Positions 19,172-26,804 of a stretch of DNA of 32,222 nucleotides are shown here, in pieces. Position 1 is the stretch's first letter. Every line of letters starts with the position of its first letter. The notes beneath the pieces were generated by a model, which was not told the DNA's origin, did not search any database, and saw only the letters and a program-made list of their open reading frames with translations. Location: positions 1 to 32,222 of the forward strand of contig BDSV01000080.1 in NCBI GenBank assembly GCA_002898075.1. Reading direction: 5' to 3'. The stretch comes from a bacterium BMS3Abin03. Lineage in GTDB: Bacteria; Bacteroidota; Ignavibacteria; Ignavibacteriales; Ignavibacteriaceae. The translations under genes and the position numbers were made by a program.

Positions 19172-21040
19172 TTGGATACATATTTAAGAATTTTAGGTTT
19201 CGTAAAACCGTACTGGAGAAAGATCGTTATAACTTTCCTGTTCACTGTTCTGTATGCAGTGCTAAGCGGTGTTTCTGTTTACCTCACAATCCCGCTCCTC
19301 GATACATTGTTTCAGGAATCATCGATGAAACAGCAGGTTACAACAACAACCGTATCTCCCGCAACCGGTATTGTGCCCGGCTGGTTACAAAATATTAAAG
19401 AGGATGTTGTAAACGCTTTCAATAATTTTGTACTGAGCGGCGATAAAATGGAAATACTATTTAGAATAAGCTTGTTGATAATTATTGCTTTCTTTTTGAA
19501 AAACGTTTTCGGTTACCTGCAGGCAAATTATATGGCGTATGTTGAGTATGCTTCGATGAAAGACTTGAGGGATAAAGCGTATGAACATTTGAACAAGCTG
19601 CCGATGAGCTTCTTTAAAAAAGAGAGGGTGGGCAATTTAATTTCGCGGTTTACAAATGATGTGCAGATTATACAGGCGAGTATCTCCGCAACATTTTCAA
19701 ATCTTATAAAAGAACCTCTTACAATACTTGTGTTTTTAACTATTGCACTGAGCATAAGCTGGAAGCTGACTCTATGGGCGCTTATTGTTGCACCGGTTTC
19801 AACATTTTTTATAATTTTAATCGGGAGGAAATTAAGGAAGCAGACAGGCATATTGCAGTCGAAACTTGCAGATATAACAAGCATACTTCAGGAAACCATA
19901 TCGGGTGTAAAAGTTGTAAAAGCTTTCGGCATGGAAAATTATGAAAATGAAAAGTTTAAAGATGAAACAAATAAATATTTTAAGATAGCTTTAAAGATAA
20001 TCCGCATAAGAAATTCTTCTTCGCCGATTACCGAATTTCTCGGGGTTATTGTCGGTGCGGTGCTTCTTTATTACGGGGGTATTCTCGTGCTTAAAGAAGG
20101 CACGCTCAGTGCCAGTGAGTTTATGGGATTTCTTTTTGCAATATTCCAGATGATCCCGCCGATTAAGGAACTCGGCAGCGTGAATAACCGCATTCAGGAA
20201 GCGAGCGCTGCTGCCGATAGAATATTTTCTATTATGGATATTGAACCGGGAATTATAGACAGGGGCGGGTCTATCGAGCTGAAAGAATTTAAAGACAATA
20301 TTATCTTTGAAAATGTTAGCTTCTACTACGATGACTCGAATGAAATAATACTTAATGATGTTAGCTTCGAAGTTAAACGGGGAGAAATATTGGCACTTGT
20401 CGGACCGAGCGGCGGCGGTAAATCTACCCTCGTCGATCTTGTTCCGAGATTTTACGACCCTACTGCCGGCAGAATTCTGATCGATAATTATGACATTAAA
20501 GATGTGAAGATAGATTCCCTCAGGAGAATGATGGGAATAGTTACGCAGGAAACTTTCCTCTTTAACGGAACAGTAAGACAAAATATTGCTTACGGGCTGG
20601 ATGATTACCCAATGGAGAAAATCGAGCAGGTAGCTAAAACAGCTAACGCACACGATTTTATTATTCAAATGCCGAAAGGTTATAATACGATTGTAGGTGA
20701 GCGCGGTGTTAAACTATCCGGCGGACAAAGACAAAGATTAACGATTGCAAGAGCACTTTTGAAGAATCCCGCTATTATGATTTTTGATGAAGCGACCTCA
20801 TCCCTGGATAATGAATCGGAAATCCTTGTTCAGGAAGCAATTGAAAGATTAATGATAAACAGAACAACTTTTGTTATTGCTCACCGGCTGAGCACGATTC
20901 GAAACGCCACAAAAATTTTAGTTATTGATAAAGGAACAATAATTCAGATGGGAACTCACGAGGAACTGGTGCGGGATGATAATGGTCTTTACAAGAAGCT
21001 GTATGAAATGCAGTTCAGAGAACCGGTGAGTAATTTATAG
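19172..21040 (+). CDS. MsbA-like ABC transporter (fused permease and ATPase)
   Basis: 622 residues: six transmembrane helices (about 15-350) then the nucleotide-binding domain. Walker A is G411-T419 (GPSGGGKST), the signature LSGGQ is 515-519, Walker B ends at D539-E540, and the switch histidine is H571. The family exports lipids (MsbA flips lipid A-core) or drugs or peptides. The following gene encodes an O-antigen-ligase-like protein, which supports a lipid or LPS role but does not prove it. The start is TTG at 19172; no in-frame ATG precedes the conserved N-terminus. A loop of about 40 residues between helices 1 and 2 (45-95) is longer than in E. coli MsbA. Confidence 0.88.
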   Translation: MDTYLRILGFVKPYWRKIVITFLFTVLYAVLSGVSVYLTIPLLDTLFQESSMKQQVTTTTVSPATGIVPGWLQNIKEDVVNAFNNFVLSGDKMEILFRISLLIIIAFFLKNVFGYLQANYMAYVEYASMKDLRDKAYEHLNKLPMSFFKKERVGNLISRFTNDVQIIQASISATFSNLIKEPLTILVFLTIALSISWKLTLWALIVAPVSTFFIILIGRKLRKQTGILQSKLADITSILQETISGVKVVKAFGMENYENEKFKDETNKYFKIALKIIRIRNSSSPITEFLGVIVGAVLLYYGGILVLKEGTLSASEFMGFLFAIFQMIPPIKELGSVNNRIQEASAAADRIFSIMDIEPGIIDRGGSIELKEFKDNIIFENVSFYYDDSNEIILNDVSFEVKRGEILALVGPSGGGKSTLVDLVPRFYDPTAGRILIDNYDIKDVKIDSLRRMMGIVTQETFLFNGTVRQNIAYGLDDYPMEKIEQVAKTANAHDFIIQMPKGYNTIVGERGVKLSGGQRQRLTIARALLKNPAIMIFDEATSSLDNESEILVQEAIERLMINRTTFVIAHRLSTIRNATKILVIDKGTIIQMGTHEELVRDDNGLYKKLYEMQFREPVSNL

Positions 21041-21056
21041 GTATGACGTAACAGAT

Positions 21057-22235
21057 ATGCTTTTTTCCCGGTTCAATTATCGTATCTCTCTCTATCTTTT
21101 TATTGCTACAATATCGAGCTTCCTCATTTCACTTTTCCTGCTACAGCTTTTTGCCGGCTTGCTCGTTTTAGTCTATCTAATGGAGCCGGTAAAGAGTAAA
21201 AAACTTGTCTTCGATAATATATTTTATCTTTTTTTTGCATTTGTTTTAATCCGGATTTTAGCCGCCCTGCTGAGTGAATATCCCGGCTCAAGTAACCAGG
21301 TATTTTATAAAGATGCTCTTTTCTTTTTAAGCTTTTTTGCATTTGCATTCTATCTAAAAACGTTCAATGGAAAAAATATCAAAACCGTTTCCGATTTTTT
21401 TGTATTAGCAGGCATTGTAGTTGCGATAATAGGGTTAACCCTCTTTATGTTAAACAAAGTTTCACGTGCGGAATCTTTTACTTCAGGGTACAGTACATTT
21501 TCATCTTACCTGCTTGTTGTGTTCAGTTTCGGTATTATCGTATTTAAAAATTTATCCCGGGAGAATGTTAAAACTCTCATGGCAGTTGGGTTGGCTTTAA
21601 TACTTGCTGGAATTATAACATCGATGGGCAGAACAAATATTGCAATTGCAGCGGTAATTTTTATTGCAGGAATATTTATAGCGAAGATTCGCATTAAATA
21701 TATTTTAATAATTGTTATTTTAACTTCGGCAATAAGCTGGACTGCTTTTAATATAAACTATACTGAGGTTAACCTGCGAATTAAGCAGCCGGCTGCTCTT
21801 TCGGACAGAGACATTTTGTTAAATGCCGCAGAAGAACTCTTCTTTGAGTTTGAGCACCCGCTTCTTGGTTATGGTCCCAGAACTTTTAACGATGTATTTA
21901 CATATCGTGAACAACTTACAGATAAAGGTGCCGGTAGCTGGCATAATGACTTTATTCAGGTCTATTTCGAAAGCGGGATGCTGGGTCTGTTATCTTTCCT
22001 TCTGATAATATTTTATCCGATTTCTGCAGCGTTAATTTTTATAAGGAAAAAGAAAGTTAAAGGCAGTAACCTGTACTTATTGTGTGGTGCCGTGCTGGGA
22101 GAATTCGCACTCGTGCTGTCGGCTTTAACTGCGGGGTTTGTTAACTCGCCGGTTCTATCCGTTTTGTTTGCATTCCTGATTGCATACATATCTGCAATTG
22201 TTTTCCCCGTTGATAGAAAAGAATTAAGTAAATAA
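21057..22235 (+). CDS. O-antigen ligase / polymerase-like membrane protein
   Basis: 392 residues with 11-12 membrane segments and the Wzy_C/WaaL hallmark: a periplasmic loop holding GYGPRTFND and, further on, GAGSWHNDFIQVYFESGMLGLL, with the conserved His near residue 297. Proteins of this type join O-antigen or other sugar chains to lipid A-core, or link glycans to protein. The acceptor cannot be told. It is the last gene of the run from 13546 and ends 1 base before the converging minus-strand gene. Confidence 0.83.
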   Translation: MLFSRFNYRISLYLFIATISSFLISLFLLQLFAGLLVLVYLMEPVKSKKLVFDNIFYLFFAFVLIRILAALLSEYPGSSNQVFYKDALFFLSFFAFAFYLKTFNGKNIKTVSDFFVLAGIVVAIIGLTLFMLNKVSRAESFTSGYSTFSSYLLVVFSFGIIVFKNLSRENVKTLMAVGLALILAGIITSMGRTNIAIAAVIFIAGIFIAKIRIKYILIIVILTSAISWTAFNINYTEVNLRIKQPAALSDRDILLNAAEELFFEFEHPLLGYGPRTFNDVFTYREQLTDKGAGSWHNDFIQVYFESGMLGLLSFLLIIFYPISAALIFIRKKKVKGSNLYLLCGAVLGEFALVLSALTAGFVNSPVLSVLFAFLIAYISAIVFPVDRKELSK

Positions 22236-22236
22236 A

Positions 22237-22695
22237 TTATTTGAAGAAATATCTGGCTCCGACTGCCCCGGCAAAATCGAATTTAGTCCCGGGTATTATA
22301 TCGAGGATAGGAGCCAATTCAACGAAGAGATCGATAGGTGCATCTTGCGGTACCCAGATTATTCCTATTACTCCTCTTAATCCGAGTCGTGCATTATCTT
22401 TTTGTATTTTTAACCTGGCGCCGGGACCGTAATAAACGACGAGGTTTTCTTTTGTTTTTATTATATCCGAATTGTGAAAGACATAATCGCTGTAAAAATC
22501 GAGAAGACTGTTTGATGATGTGAAAGAATAGCCAAGCCCTAAATGAAAAGCGTTTGTTTCGGAAGTCCAGTATTTTGCGCTTATACCTGTTGGCTCCCCG
22601 GCAATAATACCAACGCCGAATCCTTTTTGCTGTGAGTAAATATTCAAGCTTGTTAAAATTAAAACGCCGAATGATAGCATTGTGATTTTTTTCAT
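22237..22695 (-). CDS. Small outer-membrane beta-barrel-like protein
   Basis: 152 residues with a clear signal peptide (MKKITMLSFGVLILTSLNIYS, cleavage near residue 21). The mature part is amphipathic beta strand (GFGVGIIAGEPTGISAKYW, then FHLGLGYSF, VVYYGPGARL, GLRGVIGIIWV, DFAGAVGARYFFK), ending in an aromatic residue and Lys as in many small barrels. The function is unknown. Monocistronic, converging with the O-antigen ligase-like gene. Confidence 0.75.
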   Translation of the reverse strand: MKKITMLSFGVLILTSLNIYSQQKGFGVGIIAGEPTGISAKYWTSETNAFHLGLGYSFTSSNSLLDFYSDYVFHNSDIIKTKENLVVYYGPGARLKIQKDNARLGLRGVIGIIWVPQDAPIDLFVELAPILDIIPGTKFDFAGAVGARYFFK

Positions 22696-22778
22696 GATTG
22701 TATTTAGTAATTCTCCGAATAAATGTTTACAAAGATCACATTTGTCTAAAAATATTTTTCAATAAATTAACAAGAACA

Positions 22779-23089
22779 AAAATAAAATGGGTTAGAAGCA
22801 CCGATCATCATTAAAGCTATTAAAGAAACTCATCCTCCTTTAATGGGGTTGTCTAAAAAGTAATATTTCTTTGTGAATCTTGGAGTCTTTGAGTCTTCGT
22901 GGCAAATAAAAACTTTGTTTAGTAAATGATTTTCAAATAATCGCCACAAAGTCTCTAAGGCACAAAGGAACACAAAGAACTTTTTAGACAGCCCAGACGA
23001 GGGGTTGAGTTTATAGATTTATTAAAATGTTTAATTTAATATTTAATGATAAATATCCATATAACAAAAAAATAATTAGACAACAGTGA
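22779..23089. repeat. Dispersed intergenic repeat, copy B
   Basis: Left part 22779-22844 and right part 22995-23089 correspond to 1801-1867 and 2222-2316 of copy A (for example TTGAGTTTAT followed by AATGTTTAATTTAATATT). The internal element (22845-22994) shares its inverted ends with that of copy A, but the core differs. It fills most of the 508-base gap upstream of the glmU-like gene at 23204. Confidence 0.7.
22845..22994. mobile_element. MITE-like element with 16-17-bp inverted ends (copy B)
   Basis: GGGGTTGTCTAAAAAGT at 22845-22861 pairs with ACTTTTTAGACAGCCC at 22979-22994 (one G-T type mismatch). The 150-bp element contains a second long inverted pair: 22867-22904 (TTCTTTGTGAATCTTG onward to CGTGGCA) and 22941-22980 (TCGCCACAAAGTC onward to CACAAAGAA), so the whole element can fold into one hairpin. 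No coding capacity. Confidence 0.65.
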
Positions 23090-23203
23090 CAAAGATAAAT
23101 GATTGGTTAATCTCTGCCAATACAAAATTTGTTTATGGATTTCACTTTGTATAATTTTTTATGCTAATTTTTATATAGATGAACAACTTTAGAAAAATGC
23201 GAA

Positions 23204-24100
23204 ATGGGACAAACAAAAAGTATATTAGAAATCGTTAATGAACTGTCGTCTCCCTTTAACGAGGAGAGTAATGAGTTTGCTGTTATTCTTGCTGCCGGTC
23301 ACGGGAAAAGACTGAAATCTGAAAAATCGAAAATGCTGCACACTATTTTAGGTATACCGACAGTTGAGCGAGTTTTCAACGCGTGCAAAAAAGGTGTGGA
23401 AGGAATTAACACGGTTATCGTTGTGGGAATAAAAGCAGAAGATGTAATGGAATATCTCGGCAAAAGAGAAAAAACAATATATGCTTACCAGCAGGTGCAG
23501 CACGGAACCGGGCATGCTGTGCAGGTTGCATTGGAAGGATTGAATAATATTCCGGATGATGCGATAGTTTACATCCTTCCCGGTGATATGGGATTGATTG
23601 ATGCGGAAACCATAAAGCAGTTCCGTGAAGATTTTCTAAAATCCAAAGCCGATATGATTGTGCTTACAGGTTTGTACGAAGGAAAACCCGGAGATAACTA
23701 TTACGGGAGAATTATCAGGGCAAAAGATAACAGCAGAAATGTAATACGGATAATGGAACACAAAGATATTCTTGCTCTTCCCGATGACAAACCATATACT
23801 GTTTCTTACAAAGGGAAAGAATACTCTTACACAAAAGAAGAGCTTATAAACAACAACGAGTACAACTCCGGTGTGTTTGCATTTAAATACGGAAAGCTTG
23901 TAGAGATGATTGGCGAGCTGAAAAGCAATAACGTGCAAAGCGAAATTTACATAACAGACCTTATTGCACTATTTAATGAAAAGGGCTACACTGTTGCGGC
24001 AGCAAGCCCTGAAAAGAATTATGTTGTTATGGGCTTTAACACGCAGGAAGTGCTGAAAAAGATGAATGATATTGCGAGGGAAATTTCTGAAAACAAATAG
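23204..24100 (+). CDS. Single-domain GlmU-type UDP-GlcNAc pyrophosphorylase
   Basis: 298 residues, equal to the N-terminal uridylyltransferase half of classical GlmU; the beta-helix acetyltransferase half is absent. The nucleotide-binding signature is LAAGHGKR at 29-36, with K-S-E-K-S-K-M at 38-44 in place of the more usual S-x-x-P-K. The metal aspartate is D128 in GDMG, and the acceptor-binding N-S-G-V (EYNSGVFAFK) is present. It would make UDP-GlcNAc (or a related UDP/NDP sugar) from the 1-phosphate. A roughly 20-residue lead precedes the conserved core. The gene stands alone; a bidirectional-looking hairpin lies after it. Confidence 0.83.
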   Translation: MGQTKSILEIVNELSSPFNEESNEFAVILAAGHGKRLKSEKSKMLHTILGIPTVERVFNACKKGVEGINTVIVVGIKAEDVMEYLGKREKTIYAYQQVQHGTGHAVQVALEGLNNIPDDAIVYILPGDMGLIDAETIKQFREDFLKSKADMIVLTGLYEGKPGDNYYGRIIRAKDNSRNVIRIMEHKDILALPDDKPYTVSYKGKEYSYTKEELINNNEYNSGVFAFKYGKLVEMIGELKSNNVQSEIYITDLIALFNEKGYTVAAASPEKNYVVMGFNTQEVLKKMNDIAREISENK

Positions 24101-24153
24101 AACATTAGTTATACAAAGACCGGGATGATTTTTTATACAGGAGATGATGAGAT

Positions 24154-24183
24154 AAAAAAACCCTTCAAAAAGAAGGGCTTTAA
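24154..24183 (-). terminator. Terminator of rpsT (possibly shared)
   Basis: Stem CCCTTC (24161-24166) with GAAGGG (24172-24177), extended by A-T pairs. On the minus strand it is followed by a run of T (complement of 24154-24160), as expected for the end of rpsT; it may also stop the plus-strand glmU-like transcript. Confidence 0.75.
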
Positions 24184-24208
24184 AAACCTAAGTAATCATT
24201 GTTATCTT

Positions 24209-24469
24209 TTACTCAGCGCTTAAACCGTTAACATATTTTGTTAACTGGGATTTTTTACGTGCGGCAGTATTCCTGTGAATTCTTCCGCGTGTTGCGCTCT
24301 TATCTAACAAAGCAACGGCTTCTTTATAATGCTTTTCAGCTTCCTCACGTTTTTCCGTAGAGAACACTTTTTTCATCGTGGATTTAATTCTGGTACCTGT
24401 CATTTTGTTCATCACTCTTTTCTTTTCATTCGAACGAATTCTTTTCTTTGCAGATTTATGATTAGCCAT
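24209..24469 (-). CDS. rpsT: 30S ribosomal protein S20
   Basis: 86 residues, highly basic, with the S20 hallmarks MANHKSAKKRIRSNEKK, TRIKSTMKKV, then ATRGRIHRNTAARKKSQLTK. It binds 16S rRNA in the small subunit. Monocistronic on the minus strand, with a promoter about 45 bases upstream, an AAGGTAAG ribosome-binding sequence before the ATG, and a terminator after it. Confidence 0.96.
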   Translation of the reverse strand: MANHKSAKKRIRSNEKKRVMNKMTGTRIKSTMKKVFSTEKREEAEKHYKEAVALLDKSATRGRIHRNTAARKKSQLTKYVNGLSAE

Positions 24470-24514
24470 TCTTATTCTTACCTTTTTCTAAAATTTCTTA
24501 AAATTAAGTCTTAA

Positions 24515-24543
24515 AATATATCGAATTGTGAATTTTATATCAA
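24515..24543 (-). promoter_or_regulatory. Candidate rpsT promoter
   Basis: On the minus strand TTGATA (24543-24538) and TATATT (24520-24515) are spaced by 17 bases, a good sigma70-type match, 46 bases upstream of the ATG. Confidence 0.5.
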
Positions 24544-24604
24544 ATTATAGTTTAGTAATTTTATTCCTCTAAAACTTGTAAATTCGATAAAATTTGAAGA
24601 AATA

Positions 24605-25243
24605 GTGCTCAAGGTAAACGAAATATATCATTCCATCCAGGGAGAAAGCTCAAAAGCGGGCTTGCCCTGCGTTTTTGTGCGTTTAACTTACTGCAATTTG
24701 CGCTGCACATACTGCGATACCGTGTATGCTTTTTACGACGGGAAAGAAATAAGCGAAGAAGAAATAATTGAAAAAGTAAAGAACTACGGTTGTAAGCTTG
24801 TAGAAGTAACCGGCGGAGAACCGCTTGTTCAGGATGAGACGCTGGAATTAATGAAAAGATTATGCGACGAAGGATTCGATGTAATGCTGGAAACAGGCGG
24901 AAGTCTGCCTGTTAAAGATGTAGATAAAAGAGTGAAGATAATTATGGATTTAAAATGTCCATCGAGCGGAATGGAAAAGAAAAACCTGTACGGGAATATT
25001 AATTATCTAAAAAATACCGATGAATTAAAATTTGTAATCGGAAACAGGGAAGATTATGATTGGACGAAACTTAAGATTGAAGAATACGATCTTTTTAATA
25101 AGTGTGAAATTTTATTCTCCGTTGTTTTTAATGAGCTTGAACCGCTTACTTTAGTTAACTGGATATTAGAAGATAAACTGGATGTGAGGTTTCAGATCCA
25201 GATGCATAAATATATCTGGCATCCTGAAACGAATGGTGTATAA
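24605..25243 (+). CDS. queE: 7-carboxy-7-deazaguanine synthase QueE
   Basis: 212 residues, radical SAM enzyme. The cluster-binding cysteines are C30-x3-C34-x2-C37 (CNLRCTYC). The N-terminus NEIYHSIQGESSKAGLPCVFVRL is diagnostic of QueE, and EVTGGEPL is the SAM-binding GGE motif. It rearranges 6-carboxytetrahydropterin (the QueD product) to 7-carboxy-7-deazaguanine, a precursor of queuosine in tRNA. The start is GTG at 24605, just before LKVNEIYHSIQG. The gene queD lies 658 bases downstream, separated by a toxin-antitoxin remnant. Confidence 0.95.
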   Translation: MLKVNEIYHSIQGESSKAGLPCVFVRLTYCNLRCTYCDTVYAFYDGKEISEEEIIEKVKNYGCKLVEVTGGEPLVQDETLELMKRLCDEGFDVMLETGGSLPVKDVDKRVKIIMDLKCPSSGMEKKNLYGNINYLKNTDELKFVIGNREDYDWTKLKIEEYDLFNKCEILFSVVFNELEPLTLVNWILEDKLDVRFQIQMHKYIWHPETNGV

Positions 25244-25285
25244 TCAATAGTAACAGAAATTTTTCAGACTTCAGTTGCTTTTATA

Positions 25286-25316
25286 AGTAATCAATAGTAT
25301 TTTTTATTGTATTACT
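25286..25316. promoter_or_regulatory. Imperfect dyad upstream of the antitoxin gene
   Basis: AGTAATCAATA (25286-25296) and TATTGTATTACT (25305-25316) are inverted repeats with one unpaired base. They lie just before the AAGGAG and start of the antitoxin gene, where autoregulatory operators of toxin-antitoxin pairs usually sit. Part of it (TAATCAATAGTA, 25288-25299) is also found directly repeated at 25241-25252. Confidence 0.3.
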
Positions 25317-25332
25317 AAGGAGTGAAATTATT

Positions 25333-25563
25333 ATGAATCTTGAAAATGAAAAACTTAAGTTGATCCAATGGATCGCCGGACTAAAAAACGATTCCATTAT
25401 TGAAAAAATCAAATTGTTGAAAGAGAATGAAACTAATAAAGATTGGTGGGATGAAATAACAGAGGAGGAAAAACTCGCAATAGAAAAGGGATTGGAAGAT
25501 GTAAAAGCCGGAAGATTAATTCCGCATGATGATGTGGAAAAAGATTATGCAAAGTGGTTATAA
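25333..25563 (+). CDS. Antitoxin-like small acidic protein of a RelE/ParE-type pair
   Basis: 76 residues, largely helical, with the C-terminal pattern EEKLAIEKGLEDVKAGRLIPHDDV common in antitoxins paired with RelE/ParE toxins (toxin-binding segment). The middle has W-W-D-E-I-T-E-E-E. AAGGAG at 25317-25322 is a fair ribosome-binding site. It overlaps the start of the toxin reading frame by 17 bases. Because the toxin is frameshifted, it may be a solitary antitoxin now. Confidence 0.72.
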   Translation: MNLENEKLKLIQWIAGLKNDSIIEKIKLLKENETNKDWWDEITEEEKLAIEKGLEDVKAGRLIPHDDVEKDYAKWL

Positions 25564-25848
25564 AATTCACTGGACACCTGCGGCAAGGGGAAATCTTAAT
25601 AGAATAATAAAATATCTGGAAGAAAATTGGTCGAAAAAGAAATAAAAAACTTCACGAAGAAACTCGATAAAAGATTAAAATTAATTTCACTTAACCCAAA
25701 ACTTTTTCCCAAAACGGATATGAAAAAGAACGTTCGCAAATCAGTATTAACAAAACACACTGTAATTTATTATCTCTTTAATGAAGTATCAGTGATGATT
25801 TTGGCTTTGTTTGATCCTAGACGACATTCTTCTAAATTAAAATTGTGA
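25547..25848 (+). pseudogene. RelE/ParE-family toxin, frameshifted
   Basis: The toxin begins with ATG at 25547 inside the antitoxin gene (MQSGYKIHWTPAARGNLNRI) and reads 32 codons to a TAA at 25643-25645. The remainder continues in another frame from about 25630 (EKEIKNFTKKLDKRLKLISL, then KHTVIYYLFNEVSVMILALF and DPRRHSSKL) to the stop at 25846-25848. Inserting one base in the A-rich stretch near 25633 restores a normal roughly 100-residue RelE/ParE-like protein with the typical C-terminal arginines. The break suggests inactivation, though a sequencing error in a homopolymer or a programmed shift cannot be excluded. Confidence 0.75.
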
Positions 25849-25900
25849 CATTAAAAAAATTATTTAATTTTTTCTATTATTTACAATTGATGAATTATAA

Positions 25901-26317
25901 ATGAAAGTAGCAAAAGAATTTCACTGGGAAATGGGGCATCGTTTACCCGAGCATTTCGGATTGTGTAAAAATATTCACGGGCACTCATACAAAATGATAG
26001 TTGAGTTTGAAGGTGAGCTTAACGAACAAGGAATGGTAATCGATTTTTATGATGTGGAAAAAATTATCAATCCGGAAATAGAAAAATTAGACCACGCTTT
26101 TATGGTAAAAGATGATGATGAATTAACTCTTGAGTTTTTAGAAAAGCTAAACTCAAAAAAAGTGGTAGTTAATTTCTTTGCTACCGTAGAAAACATTTGC
26201 AAATACATTTCGAAAAAAATCATTAAAAGCAGCTTACCGAGTAATATAAAAAATGTGAGTGTAAGGGTTTATGAGACTGCGGAGGATTATGCGGAGGTTT
26301 TTGTAGCCGCGAATTAA
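25901..26317 (+). CDS. queD: 6-carboxy-5,6,7,8-tetrahydropterin synthase QueD
   Basis: 138 residues, PTPS/QueD family. Zinc ligands are H13 and H26-G-H28, with the catalytic Cys C22 (LCKNIHGHSY). DFYDVEKIINPEIEKLDHAFM and the C-terminal VRVYETAEDYAEV complete the family pattern. It converts dihydroneopterin triphosphate to 6-carboxytetrahydropterin, the substrate of QueE encoded upstream at 24605. Confidence 0.94.
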   Translation: MKVAKEFHWEMGHRLPEHFGLCKNIHGHSYKMIVEFEGELNEQGMVIDFYDVEKIINPEIEKLDHAFMVKDDDELTLEFLEKLNSKKVVVNFFATVENICKYISKKIIKSSLPSNIKNVSVRVYETAEDYAEVFVAAN

Positions 26318-26360
26318 TACTAATTGAATTAGTGAAAATTCGTGCAATTAGTGGCAAAAC

Positions 26361-26543
26361 TTATTTCAATAACTTCTCCAGCTTAGCAATCACATCTCTC
26401 AATGAAGCAACTTTTTCAAACCCGGTGTCTTTTGTATTAAAGATAGCTTCCCTTCCAAAGTATTTTGTTCCCGATTTACTTACACGCCAATCATTTAGGA
26501 TAAGGATTAAAAATATCCTTATATTATATACAGTATTTGGGTT
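26361..26543 (-). pseudogene. Orphan C-terminal gene fragment
   Basis: On the minus strand a 60-codon open stretch with no ATG ends ILNDWRVSKSGTKYFGREAI, then FNTKDTGFEKVASLRDVIAK, then LEKLLK and a stop at 26361. It reads like the tail of a protein whose front is missing; the family was not recognised. It lies just left of the CRISPR-type region and could mark a junction where DNA was exchanged. Confidence 0.35.
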
Positions 26544-26565
26544 TCATTTAAATTAGAGGGTAAGA

Positions 26566-26760
26566 GTGGATTCTAGCGAATCGATATCTTTACTTAATCA
26601 GCTAATCCTTCCAAATGTAAAACTGAAAAATTACAGTAATCCACGGGATTATTTGAAATGGTTTTTAGAGAAATGTTATGGCTTCTTCACACCCGCAGAA
26701 CAATTCGATTTTGCAAATGTTTACTATTCATTATCAAAAATGATTGAAATAAAATTTTAA
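26566..26760 (+). CDS. Small unknown protein upstream of nrn-corA
   Basis: 64 codons from GTG at 26566, with AGAGGG six bases upstream. The product (SESISLLNQLILPNVKLKN, then YLKWFLEKCYGFFTPAEQFD) is hydrophobic-aromatic and partly helical, not recognised. It ends 44 bases before the nrn-corA start on the same strand. It could be a real small gene of the accessory operon or a remnant. Confidence 0.35.
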   Translation: MDSSESISLLNQLILPNVKLKNYSNPRDYLKWFLEKCYGFFTPAEQFDFANVYYSLSKMIEIKF

Positions 26761-26804
26761 TGTAACAAGTTAAATACGTTTCCCTACAAATAATTGAGGA
26801 GATT

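Noticed and set aside
19991-20668. 225-codon minus-strand open frame
   Set aside because: It lies entirely antisense to the well-supported ABC transporter, with no family resemblance; a by-product of codon bias.
26332-26556. 74-codon plus-strand frame after queD
   Set aside because: The product has no recognisable features; the minus strand of the same stretch reads more like a protein fragment.
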